Below are positions 40,064 to 48,704 of a DNA stretch of 64,000 nt, piece by piece (position 1 is the first letter of the stretch; every line of letters begins with the position of its first letter). Both the position numbers and the translations under genes were made by a program. Source of the DNA: Streptomyces tanashiensis (GTDB lineage: Bacteria > Actinomycetota > Actinomycetes > Streptomycetales > Streptomycetaceae); NCBI RefSeq assembly GCF_014648895.1, contig NZ_BMRZ01000002.1, forward strand, positions 682,001-746,000. The letters are read 5' to 3'. The notes under the pieces were generated by a model. That model was not told where the DNA came from, searched no databases, and saw nothing but the letters and a program-made list of their open reading frames with translations.

Positions 40064-42342
40064 AGTTCACCGACGGCTACTGGCTGATGCGTCCGGGCGT
40101 CACCGCCCGCTACGCCACCGAGGTCGCCGACGTCCGGGCCGACGAGCACCGGATGACCCTCCACGCACCGGTGAAGCACGTGCGCGGCCGCGGCGGCATG
40201 CTCAACAGTCCGCTGCTGACGGTCGAGTGCTGGTCGCCGGCCGAGGGCGTGATCGGGGTACGTGCCACCCACCACGCCGGTTCGGTGCGCCGGGGGCCGG
40301 AGTTCGAGCTGCCCGGCGGGCGACCTGATGCCGGAAAGGTGCACCGGGACGGCACGGTGGTCGAGCTCAGTGCTGGTGAACTGTCGCTGCGCGTGGACAC
40401 CTCCCAGCCGTGGCGCCTGGAGTTCACCGCCGGTGGCCGGACGCTGACCTCCGTGGGTGAGCGCGGGACCGGCTTCGCCACGGACGCCGACGGCCGCCAC
40501 TTCATGCTCGGGCAACTCTCCCTGGGAGTCGGCGAGCTGGTCTACGGGCTGGGGGAGCGGTTCACCCCGTTCGTCAGGAACGGGCAGGTGGTGGACATCT
40601 GGCAGGCGGACGGCGGCACCAGCAGCGAACAGGCATACAAGAACATCCCCTTCCACCTGACCAACCGCGGCTACGGCGTCTTCGTCAACCACCCCGGCAA
40701 GGTCAGTTACGAGGTCGGCTCCGAGGCGGTCGGCCAGGTCCAGTTCAGCGTCGAGGACCAGTCGCTGGAGTTCTTCGGCGTCCACGGCCCCACCCCGAAG
40801 CAGATCCTTCAGCGCTACACCGAACTCACCGGCCGGCCCGCCCTGCCCCCGGCCTGGGCGCTCGGCCTGTGGCTCACCACCTCCTTCACCACCGACTACG
40901 ACGAGGCCACCGTCAACCGTTTCGTCGACGGCATGGCCGAACGCGGCATCCCGCTGAGCGTCTTCCACTTCGACTGCTTCTGGATGCGCGGCTACCAGTG
41001 GAGCGACTTCGTCTGGGACTCCGACACCTTCCCCGACCCGGCCGGCATGCTGGCGCGCCTCAAGGAGCGGGGGCTGCGGGTCTCCGCCTGGATCAACCCG
41101 TACATCGCGCAGAAGTCGGCGCTGTTCGAGGAGGGTATGCGGGGCGGCCACCTGGTGCGGCGCCCTGACGGCAGCGTCTGGCAGTGGGACCTCTGGCAGC
41201 CCGGCATGGCCCTGGTGGACTTCACCGACCCCGCCGCCCGCGACTGGTACACCGGCAAACTGAGGACACTGCTCGACCAGGGCGTGGACTGCTTCAAGAC
41301 CGACTTCGGCGAGCGCATCCCCACCGACGTCGTCTGGCACGACGGCTCCGACCCGGAACGGATGCACAACTACTACACCCACCTCTACAACCGGGCCGTC
41401 TTCGACCTCCTGCGCGCCGAGCGCGGTGAGGGTGAGGCGCTGCTCTTCGCCCGCTCCGCCACCGCCGGAGGCCAGCAGTACCCGGTCCACTGGGGCGGCG
41501 ACTGCGAGTCCCACTTCAACGCCATGGCCGAGTCGCTGCGCGGCGGGCTCTCCCTCGGCCTGTCCGGCTTCGGCTTCTGGAGCCATGACATCGGCGGTTT
41601 CGAGGGCACCCCGACCCCCACCGTCTTCAAGCGCTGGGTGCAGTTCGGGCTGCTCTCCTCGCACAGCCGCCTGCACGGCAGCACGTCGTACCGCGTGCCG
41701 TGGGACTACGGCGAGGAGGCCGTCGAGGTCACTCGCGCGTTCACCCTGCTCAAGCACCGCCTCGCCCCGTACCTCCAGCGCGCCGCCCAGCAGGCGCACG
41801 CCACCGGCGTCCCGGTGATACGCGCCATGCTGCTCGAGTTCCCCGACGATCCGGCCGCCGCCACGGTCGACCGGCAGTACATGCTCGGGGACGACCTGCT
41901 CGTCGCCCCGGTCTTCACGGACGACGGAACCGTCGAGTACTACGTACCGGAAGGCATATGGACCAACGTGCTGACAGGCGCTCGGGTCACCGGGCCGCGC
42001 TGGGCCCGTGAGCAGCACGGCTTCCACACCCTGCCGCTGCTGGCCCGCCCGGACTCGGTCATCGCGCTGGCCGCCGACGACCAGCAGCCGGTCTCGGCCT
42101 GGGCGGACGGCGTCGAACTGCGGGTCCACGCCTTCGCCGACGGAGCCGAGCGCACCGTCGTGATCCCGAGCACCGAGGGCACCGGTGAGACCGCCCGCTT
42201 CCACCTGCGCCGCCGGGGTGACCGCCTGCACGTGACCACCGACAGCCCGCACCCGTGGCAGCTGCGGATCGGCAGCCCGGACGCAACCGCGCACACCCGC
42301 CCGGCCGGCACCTCGGAGGCCGAGCTGCCGTACCCGGCCTGA
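40060..42342 (+). CDS. Alpha-xylosidase (YicI-like), GH31
   Basis: An intact 760-aa GH31 enzyme without a signal peptide. It should release alpha-1,6-xylose from xyloglucan oligosaccharides (isoprimeverose) in the cytoplasm. An N-terminal beta-sandwich (residues 1-270) precedes the barrel with the nucleophile in [11 protein letters not shown] (D415) and the acid/base in WGGDCES (D481); both motifs are YicI-like. C-terminal beta domains follow. ATG 40060 overlaps the GH1 stop and uses GGAGG inside the GH1 tail. With most of the GH1 gene lost, it may now lack its original promoter, so expression is uncertain. Confidence 0.92.
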   Translation: MKFTDGYWLMRPGVTARYATEVADVRADEHRMTLHAPVKHVRGRGGMLNSPLLTVECWSPAEGVIGVRATHHAGSVRRGPEFELPGGRPDAGKVHRDGTVVELSAGELSLRVDTSQPWRLEFTAGGRTLTSVGERGTGFATDADGRHFMLGQLSLGVGELVYGLGERFTPFVRNGQVVDIWQADGGTSSEQAYKNIPFHLTNRGYGVFVNHPGKVSYEVGSEAVGQVQFSVEDQSLEFFGVHGPTPKQILQRYTELTGRPALPPAWALGLWLTTSFTTDYDEATVNRFVDGMAERGIPLSVFHFDCFWMRGYQWSDFVWDSDTFPDPAGMLARLKERGLRVSAWINPYIAQKSALFEEGMRGGHLVRRPDGSVWQWDLWQPGMALVDFTDPAARDWYTGKLRTLLDQGVDCFKTDFGERIPTDVVWHDGSDPERMHNYYTHLYNRAVFDLLRAERGEGEALLFARSATAGGQQYPVHWGGDCESHFNAMAESLRGGLSLGLSGFGFWSHDIGGFEGTPTPTVFKRWVQFGLLSSHSRLHGSTSYRVPWDYGEEAVEVTRAFTLLKHRLAPYLQRAAQQAHATGVPVIRAMLLEFPDDPAAATVDRQYMLGDDLLVAPVFTDDGTVEYYVPEGIWTNVLTGARVTGPRWAREQHGFHTLPLLARPDSVIALAADDQQPVSAWADGVELRVHAFADGAERTVVIPSTEGTGETARFHLRRRGDRLHVTTDSPHPWQLRIGSPDATAHTRPAGTSEAELPYPA

Positions 42343-42664
42343 ACCCGGCAGTCAGGACGGGCCGTCCGGGTCGCCCCGGCCGCCGCACTCCTCTCGTGCG
42401 CCTTCGGCGGCGACACCGGCCCGGACAGCGACAGGGCCGGCTCCCGGCTGCCCCCGTCCGGCTGCCCGCGGTGCCCCGCCGACTGAGGCGCACCGGGCAG
42501 CGAACTCGTGCGGCCGCCGATCACGACACCCCCGCGTGACGTGAACCCCTGTCCCGGGTCGGTCACCCACAAGGACGGACCGCGTCACTCCTTGGTGGCA
42601 GCGATGATCACTCCGGGGGCCGGACCTCCTACGGTCGGAACAAGTCCAACCGAAGGAGCACCCC
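42343..42664. other. Intergenic region without a recognisable gene
   Basis: I find no supported coding region, strong hairpin or operator like those elsewhere in the window. The 3' part should hold the promoter of the small secreted protein. Confidence 0.5.
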
Positions 42665-43027
42665 ATGCGACTGGTTCCCACCCTCCGGCCTCTCCTGGCC
42701 GCCGCCGTTCTCGTCGGCGCCACGGTCATGGTCACCGCCACCCCCGCCAACGCCGCCACCTGCCCCCACCGCGACTCCCCCAAGATCGCCGCCGGGGAGG
42801 CCAGCTGGACCCTGACGTGCCGCCAGGTCGAAGGCCAGACCGCTCTCTACGTCGACGGATGGGTGGAGGACACCCGGCGCGACTCCCTGTGCGCGGTCGT
42901 CCGCATCACCCCGGAAGGGCAGAACTACGCGAACGAGGTACGGGCCTGCGGCTACGGCGAGCGCGTACAGATCCACGAGTTCTACCAGGGCCGCAGCGCC
43001 ATCGTGAGGCTCGCCAGCAGCCGGTGA
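42665..43027 (+). CDS. Small secreted protein of unknown function
   Basis: A 120-aa protein with a clear signal peptide (residues 1-30, cleavage at ANA-A). The mature ~90 residues contain four Cys (TCPH, LTCR, LCAVV, RACG), which could form two disulphides. ATG 42665 follows AAGGAGC. The rest (SWTLTCRQVEGQTALYVDGWVEDTRRDSLCAVVRI) suggests a small beta-sheet domain, reminiscent of secreted streptomycete proteins of unknown role. I do not recognise a family. It is monocistronic with a strong hairpin after it. Confidence 0.75.
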   Translation: MRLVPTLRPLLAAAVLVGATVMVTATPANAATCPHRDSPKIAAGEASWTLTCRQVEGQTALYVDGWVEDTRRDSLCAVVRITPEGQNYANEVRACGYGERVQIHEFYQGRSAIVRLASSR

Positions 43028-43037
43028 CGCCGAGCGC

Positions 43038-43076
43038 GTCGGCCGGCCAGGTGCTTCGCGCACCTTGCCGGCCGAC
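43038..43076. terminator. Strong hairpin terminator
   Basis: GTCGGCCGGC-C-AGGTGC pairs with GCACCT-T-GCCGGCCGAC around a 5-nt loop, 10 bp after the stop of the small secreted protein gene. Confidence 0.8.
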
Positions 43077-43197
43077 TCGCTCCACGCCACCTGCCTCCGA
43101 TCCTCCCGCTCCTGACCGGCTCCCCCGGTCCGCGCCGGCCCAGGCGAGCGCCAGGAGCAGGGGCGCCCCACCGCGGAGGCGCGCGCTCGGGAGGCGA

Positions 43198-44256
43198 TCA
43201 GCCGGTCGGCAGGCCGAGCCCGTAGTAGGTGACGTGGTAGCCGTCCACGTAGCCCGCCTCGCCGCCGATGATCAGGTCGGTGGGGTCGCTCGCGCCCGCC
43301 GCCCTGGCCGTGGCCACGAGCATCTCGGCGAGTGCGCGGCCCTTCGGCTCGCCGGGGCCGCCCGCGTCCACACGCCACACCGGATCGTCGTCGCCGAAGA
43401 CCGACGCCGTGTGCGGGAATTCGGCGACGGTGCCCCAGCCGAGTGCGGCCGCATCGACCTCGTCCGGGGCGAAGCAGGCGATCGAGAGCCGGTCGCCGCA
43501 CACCACGTCGAAAAGGAGGGGCGCGCTGCGGCCGTTGCGCCCGTAGAGCGGCATCCCGATCCGGATCCCCAGGGCGGTGGTCTCGGCGGGCAGCGCTCCC
43601 AGGAAGTCTCCCAGCGACCGGGTGACGGTCTCCCAGCTGCGGGCGGTCCAACCACCCGGGAAACCGAGGCCGACGTTGGCCTGATCACGGTTGCTGCCGA
43701 AGAAGCCGCTGATCGAGTGCTCCTCGCCGACGCCTTGGCGCCAGAACCAGTTCTCCGCGGGATCGGTGGGCTGCAGGACCAGCTCCGGCCCCGACTTCCC
43801 GGCACGCAGTTCGAGCGTGTCGGGCCTGCCGCGCCAGCGCAGGAACGGAGCGCCCCAGAGCGGCTCGCTGTCGTAGAACGGGCCCATCTCACCGTGCGAG
43901 CCCATGATCGACGGCTTGCCCAGTACGGCCGTCACTTCCTCCATCGCGGCGCGGAAGGCCGCCGCCTGTGCTGCGGCGTCCGGTGCGGGAACCGCCACGG
44001 GGACCGCGAGCTCCACGTACGACTCGCCGTCGACGTAGCGCTTCTCGTAATCGCCGACCGGGCGCAGGCGCGCATCGCCCGAGGACCGGCCGGTCGTCAA
44101 CACAGGAGCGTCCGACGTGCCGTCCCAAGCCCACCCCAGCTCGGCCGCCAGAGCCCTCATACCCTCCGGCGTCCAGCCATCGGTGTCTGCCGCGACGAGT
44201 CGCCGGGCGATCCCCCCGATGGATTCCTGTGCCGCGCTTCCCTGTTGTGCGTTCAT
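43198..44256 (-). CDS. Uncharacterised 352-aa cytoplasmic protein
   Basis: A soluble protein without signal peptide or membrane helices. I do not recognise the family with certainty. Conserved-looking blocks are WTPEGMRALAAELGWAW, PVGDYEKRYVDGESYVELAVPV, MEEVTAVLGKPSIMGSHGEMGPFYDSEPLWGAPFLRWRG and FGSNRDQANVGLGFPGGW. The style (Trp-rich, 'rWrg' strand then LVLQPTDPAENW) resembles DUF6301-like or immunity-type proteins of streptomycetes, but no toxin gene is adjacent. ATG 44256 is chosen; the large open frame continuing upstream is antisense to the FG-GAP gene. It is monocistronic. Confidence 0.65.
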   Translation of the reverse strand: MNAQQGSAAQESIGGIARRLVAADTDGWTPEGMRALAAELGWAWDGTSDAPVLTTGRSSGDARLRPVGDYEKRYVDGESYVELAVPVAVPAPDAAAQAAAFRAAMEEVTAVLGKPSIMGSHGEMGPFYDSEPLWGAPFLRWRGRPDTLELRAGKSGPELVLQPTDPAENWFWRQGVGEEHSISGFFGSNRDQANVGLGFPGGWTARSWETVTRSLGDFLGALPAETTALGIRIGMPLYGRNGRSAPLLFDVVCGDRLSIACFAPDEVDAAALGWGTVAEFPHTASVFGDDDPVWRVDAGGPGEPKGRALAEMLVATARAAGASDPTDLIIGGEAGYVDGYHVTYYGLGLPTG

Positions 44257-44589
44257 CAGGCCATCGTGCCGTATCCCAGGCCGGGTCCCTGCGGGGTGCG
44301 CACCGGCAGCCAACGGTTCCCCTCCATGATCGCCACGTCGATCCCTCACCAAGATCCGGACATTCCGGTGAGCGCAACCGCGTGGGCCCGGGGCGGGTAT
44401 CCCCGTCCGCAGCCGGCCGGCAGATCGTAGGAAGCACCAGGTCACACCCGGAGGACGGCCCCCGGAACTGGTGGTACATCCACTGAACTCTCCCGGCGCT
44501 GCGGTGTTGACTGCATCTGACTCTCCCTCACACCACCGCAGGTCGATTCCTCCCGTCGGCGTGCCGCGACACCTCAAGGGGCAGGTACG
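44257..44589. other. Divergent intergenic region
   Basis: No gene is supported here. It must hold the promoters of the 352-aa protein (leftward) and the FG-GAP gene (rightward). I see no clear palindromic operator. Confidence 0.45.
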
Positions 44590-46347
44590 TTGAAGACTTC
44601 CACACCACGCAGAGCCGGGCTCGTGCTCGGCTCCGCAGCCGCGCTCGTAGCCGGGATGTGTCTGGCGCCGGCCGCCCAGGCCGCACCGGATCCCGGCGTC
44701 TCCTTCGGCGGGGCGACCGCTGTCCCGCTGCCCGCGGGCTCCGGGAAGGGCACCGCCCCGGCGCTGGGCGACCTGAACGGCGACGGCAAGGCCGACCTCG
44801 TCACCCCGGTCAAGGGATCGAACACCCTGGTGGCCGCGCTCGGCGACGGCAAGGGCGGTTTCGGCCCCGGTGTCTCCTTCGGGCTCGACACCGGCACCTT
44901 CCCGACGGCGGTCGCCCTCGCGGACCTCAACGGTGACGGCCGGCTGGACGCGGTGGTCGCCGCGGCCCTGACCAAGCAGCCCACGCAGCACGGCACGGAA
45001 AGCATGGGCAGCATCGTCGAGCTGCTCGGTGACGGCAAGGGCGGCTTCGCCCCGGCCACCTCCTACTTCGCGCCGACGCTGGTCAACCAGTCGACGAACG
45101 CCTTGTTCCCCGCAGACATCACGGTCGCCGACATGAACGGTGACGCCAAGCCCGACGTGCTGACCTCCAACACCAACGGCGACAACGTCTCGGTGTGGAC
45201 CAACGACGGCACCGGCGCGCTGGGCACCGCGAGCAACTACTACGTCGGCGGCGGCCGGCCCAGCAGCTACTCCGCCGGGCAGCTGCGCCCCGCCGGCTTG
45301 AAGGCCGGGGATGTGAACGGCGACGGCAAGCCCGATGTCATCACCGTGAACATGGGTACGTCCGACATCTCCGTCCGCCTCGGTGACGGCAAGGGCAGAC
45401 TCGGCCCGGCCACCCGCTTCGCCGACGGCGTCTTCCTCGGACGGGCCATCGCCCTCGGCGACGTGAGCGGCGACGGCAGGCCGGACGTGGCCGTCGCGCA
45501 CATCGACCGGACGGTCACCGTCTTCCTCGGCGACGGCGCCGGAGCCTTCGGCGCCCCGGTCACCTACCCGGTCGGCGGCAGCGCTCTTGAGGGCGTGGCC
45601 ATCACCGACGTCAACACGGACGGCAAGCCGGACCTGGTCACCGACAACGGCCCCGACAACCAGCCCACCGTCCTCCTCGGCGACGGCACCGGCACCTTCC
45701 GCAACGCCGGCCCGCTGTACGACACGAAGGCCGGCGCGAACGGCTCGTACGCTGTCGGAGACCTGAACGCCGACGGTCGGCCCGACTTGGCTGCCGCCTC
45801 CACTGTCGCCGGCGTCGCGGCGCAGGTGCTGCTGAACACCTCGAAGGCGAACCGTACGGCCCAGTCGATGTCGATGCGGGTCGCCAAGGCGCCCGGTGTG
45901 CTGTCGATGGAGGTGAACCTGCCGGCCGTCAACTTCGGCACGCTGACACCCGGCACCGTCAGCACCCCGGCAGGACTCGGCTCGTTCACGTACACCGACA
46001 CCCTCTCCACCACCGCCCCCTGGTCGGTGACCGTCGCCACCACCGACCTGGTCAGCGGCACGGACACCATCGGGTGGAGCAATCTGAGGGTCACGACCGG
46101 TGGACACCTCAACGGGACCGGCGGCCGCTGGACGGGCATCGCCGAGCCCGGCCCGGGCGGCCACTTCCCCGAGGGCGCCGACCCGCAGCCGGGCACCAGC
46201 CTCTCCCCCGCCGTGACGATGGCGACCGGCGACGGCGGCACCCGCGGTGTCTTCACACACGACGGGTCGACGGCACAGTGGAACATCCCCACGGAGACGG
46301 CCCCCGGCTCGTACAGCGGCACCCTCCAGTACACGATCACCGGCTGA
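44590..46347 (+). CDS. Secreted FG-GAP/VCBS propeller protein with C-terminal WxL-like domain
   Basis: A 585-aa secreted protein. It starts at TTG 44590 (AGGGGCAGG upstream) with a signal peptide to about residue 31 (AQA-A). About seven FG-GAP repeats (LGDLNGDGKADLVT, LADLNGDGRLDAVV, VADMNGDAKPDVLT and so on, residues ~55-410) form a calcium-binding beta-propeller. The C-terminal ~165 residues form a beta-rich domain with APWSVTVATTDL and an ending SYSGTLQYTITG, like the WxL surface domains of Firmicutes. Four bases downstream is a DUF916 membrane protein, the usual partner of WxL proteins. So this is probably a cell-surface adhesin or ligand-binding module. The WxL assignment is tentative. 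Confidence 0.75.
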   Translation: MKTSTPRRAGLVLGSAAALVAGMCLAPAAQAAPDPGVSFGGATAVPLPAGSGKGTAPALGDLNGDGKADLVTPVKGSNTLVAALGDGKGGFGPGVSFGLDTGTFPTAVALADLNGDGRLDAVVAAALTKQPTQHGTESMGSIVELLGDGKGGFAPATSYFAPTLVNQSTNALFPADITVADMNGDAKPDVLTSNTNGDNVSVWTNDGTGALGTASNYYVGGGRPSSYSAGQLRPAGLKAGDVNGDGKPDVITVNMGTSDISVRLGDGKGRLGPATRFADGVFLGRAIALGDVSGDGRPDVAVAHIDRTVTVFLGDGAGAFGAPVTYPVGGSALEGVAITDVNTDGKPDLVTDNGPDNQPTVLLGDGTGTFRNAGPLYDTKAGANGSYAVGDLNADGRPDLAAASTVAGVAAQVLLNTSKANRTAQSMSMRVAKAPGVLSMEVNLPAVNFGTLTPGTVSTPAGLGSFTYTDTLSTTAPWSVTVATTDLVSGTDTIGWSNLRVTTGGHLNGTGGRWTGIAEPGPGGHFPEGADPQPGTSLSPAVTMATGDGGTRGVFTHDGSTAQWNIPTETAPGSYSGTLQYTITG

Positions 46348-46351
46348 TCCC

Positions 46352-47446
46352 ATGAACAGCTGTCTGCGCGCCCGGGGTGGCGCCACCGCCGCCCACCGGG
46401 CACGGTTCACCGCCCTGTGGAGCCTCCTCCTCACGGGCCTTGTGCTCGCCCTGGCGCCGGGCGCGCAGGCAGCGCCGGCCCCCGTGCCGTCGCCCACTCC
46501 ACCGGAATCCGCTGCGGGCGCACCCTTCGGCGTGCAGGCCGGGCTCTACGGTCTGACCACACTGACCGGCGGGCACTTCGGGTACGCGCTGAAGGCCGGC
46601 GCCCGGATCGAGGATTCCGCGGTCATCTACAACGAGAGCGACGAGGCCCGGACCTTCCATGTCTACGGCGCCGACGTCACCAACGCGGCCGGCGGCGGCC
46701 TGGCCCCCGCGCAGGAAGGCCAGAAGATGGCCGCGGTCGGGGCCTGGCTGAAACTGGACTCCGAGGCCACCGTCACCGTGCGGCCGAAGAGCAGGGCCAC
46801 GGTCCGCTTCTCCCTCGCGGTCCCCGACGGCACCCCGCCCGGCAGCTACCTCGGCAGCCTGGTCACCGCGCTGCGCACCCCCGCGGTCAGCGGATCGGTG
46901 AACACCGAGACCCGTATCGCCCGGCTCGTCGAGCTCACCGTCCCCGGCACCGCCGACCTCCAGGTCTCCCTCACGGAACTGGAACACCGGCCCGCGGGCG
47001 GCGGCGAGGAGTTCACCGTGACCGTACGCAACACGGGCAACGTCCTCTACACCTTCGCCGGAACGCTGAACATCACCGGCGGCAGCTCCGCGCGTACCGT
47101 CCCGCTCACCCCCACGGGGATCTACGTGATCCCCGGCGGCAGCGCCACCCTCACCGGCCGCGTGGCCGACCTCCCCGCTCTCGGCCGCCGCGCGGTCACC
47201 GCCACGGTTCCCGGCGGCGGCGCGAAGACCGTGGACAGCAACACGGTCCGGCTGTCCTTCTTCCCCTGGCTCATCGCCGTCCTCACCGTCGGCGGCCTGC
47301 TCGCCCTGGGCCTGATCCTCTTCATCACGCGCAAGCGACGGCGCGCCTGGCTGCGGCGTCGCGCGGAGGAACGTGTCGCGCTGCGCGCACTGCGGCGGAA
47401 GCTGCGGGCCGAGAATCCGCCTGCCGACGACCCCCATGCTCGGTAG
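46352..47446 (+). CDS. DUF916-type (WxL-interacting) membrane-anchored surface protein
   Basis: A 364-aa protein with a signal peptide (about residues 1-37) and a single C-terminal membrane helix (FFPWLIAVLTVGGLLALGLILFI) followed by a short Arg-rich cytoplasmic tail. The outer part has two Ig-like domains: GGHFGYALKAGARIEDSAVIYNESDEARTFHVYGADV matches the DUF916/WxLIP start, and LQVSLTELEHRP... the second. In Firmicutes such proteins bind peptidoglycan and WxL partners. Here it follows the FG-GAP gene by 4 bp, so the two probably form a surface complex. Confidence 0.75.
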   Translation: MNSCLRARGGATAAHRARFTALWSLLLTGLVLALAPGAQAAPAPVPSPTPPESAAGAPFGVQAGLYGLTTLTGGHFGYALKAGARIEDSAVIYNESDEARTFHVYGADVTNAAGGGLAPAQEGQKMAAVGAWLKLDSEATVTVRPKSRATVRFSLAVPDGTPPGSYLGSLVTALRTPAVSGSVNTETRIARLVELTVPGTADLQVSLTELEHRPAGGGEEFTVTVRNTGNVLYTFAGTLNITGGSSARTVPLTPTGIYVIPGGSATLTGRVADLPALGRRAVTATVPGGGAKTVDSNTVRLSFFPWLIAVLTVGGLLALGLILFITRKRRRAWLRRRAEERVALRALRRKLRAENPPADDPHAR

Positions 47447-47591
47447 CGTCCTGCGACGGCGGCCGGCGCGACCGGTGCGTGGGTCTTGTTCCGGACACGC
47501 TACGCCCCGGGCGTTTGGCGCGAGCGGGGAGGGGGATGGGGTTGTGCGGTGTGGTGACGGAAGGTCAGGGATCTGATCGCACGGGGGGACC

Positions 47592-48704
47592 ATGCAGGCC
47601 GGCGCTGTCAAGAGCACGCACGAGTACTGGGATCCCGCGCATCCCGTCCTGGAGATCCTGCGCGCCCGCCGGGAGTCCGGGAGCTTACCGGGGCAGCGCA
47701 CGGACGGCGCGACCGTCGCCCTCGCCGTCGAGGGCGGCGGCATGCGCGGAGTGATCTCCGCGGCGATGCTGTCCCAGCTGGAGGACCACGGCTTCAAGAA
47801 CGCCTTCGACGTGGTCTACGGGTGCTCCGCCGGAGGGATCAACGGTGCCTACTTCCTCGCGGGCGAGACCTGGTACCCGCTGTCGATCTACTACGACGAC
47901 CTGACGAACAAGCAGTTCGTCGACTTCTCCCGGGCTCTGCGCGGGCAACCGATCCTGAACCTGGCCTACTCGTTCGACCACATCATGGAGCGGGTCAAGC
48001 CCCTGGACTACGAGGCCGTCCTCCGCTCGCCGATCGCCCTGGCGGTCCCGATCACCGACGTCGACGCCCTGCGGACCGTGGTGCTGCGGGAGTTCGCCTC
48101 CCGGCACGACCTCAAGGCCGCGTTACGCGCCTCCGCCTGGCTCCCCATCGCCGTCCCCGGCACCTTCGCCACACCCGACGGGAGACGCGCCGTCGACGGC
48201 GGCGTCCTCACCGCCCTGCCCTTCCGGCTCGCCGTCGGGGACGGCTGCACGCACGTCCTGTCGCTCAGTACCCGGCCGATGGGACCGGCCGGCGCCGGGC
48301 TCAACCTGATGCACCGCTACACCTTTCTGCACCTGGAGCGGATGCGCCGCGGCCTCGGCGCCGGCTACCTGGCGGCGATCCGCCAGAAGCACCACGACCA
48401 GGACTGGCTTCGCCGGATGAGAACGGATCCCGCAGCCGGCGCGCCGTACGTCCTCGATCTGGCGCCGCTGCCGTGGATGCCGGAGCTCAAGCGGCACGAG
48501 CTGAACCAGGGCCGGCTTCTCCACCACGCGCGGATGGCCTACGGAATCGCGTTCTGCGCCACCGAGGGAAGACCGGCCGAGCTGATGCGCCAGGGCGGAA
48601 TCCGTGCCATGCCGAGACTGAGGGTGGTTGACAGCGCGAATGGAGCACCGGGGCGCGACGCTGGATCTGCTGCTCGCAGCACTGTCCGATGTGACGGGAT
48701 ATGA
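47592..48704 (+). CDS. Patatin-like phospholipase with two TTA codons
   Basis: A 370-aa patatin-family acyl hydrolase. The oxyanion motif GGGMRG is at residues 48-53, the nucleophile elbow GCSAG has Ser79, and the catalytic Asp is in DGG (about D202). There is no signal peptide. Two leucines use TTA (47685-47687 and 48123-48125), which is rare in Streptomyces and makes translation depend on bldA tRNA. The 3' end overlaps the kinase gene by 65 bp, so expression is coupled. It probably cleaves membrane phospholipids, with the membrane kinase as regulator or partner. There is no cyclic-nucleotide cyclase nearby. Confidence 0.85.
   Translation: MQAGAVKSTHEYWDPAHPVLEILRARRESGSLPGQRTDGATVALAVEGGGMRGVISAAMLSQLEDHGFKNAFDVVYGCSAGGINGAYFLAGETWYPLSIYYDDLTNKQFVDFSRALRGQPILNLAYSFDHIMERVKPLDYEAVLRSPIALAVPITDVDALRTVVLREFASRHDLKAALRASAWLPIAVPGTFATPDGRRAVDGGVLTALPFRLAVGDGCTHVLSLSTRPMGPAGAGLNLMHRYTFLHLERMRRGLGAGYLAAIRQKHHDQDWLRRMRTDPAAGAPYVLDLAPLPWMPELKRHELNQGRLLHHARMAYGIAFCATEGRPAELMRQGGIRAMPRLRVVDSANGAPGRDAGSAARSTVRCDGI

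Noticed and set aside
47592..48704. CBASS CapV-type effector
   Set aside because: No CD-NTase or other nucleotide cyclase, and no CapV-associated genes, are adjacent. The partner is a kinase-like membrane protein.
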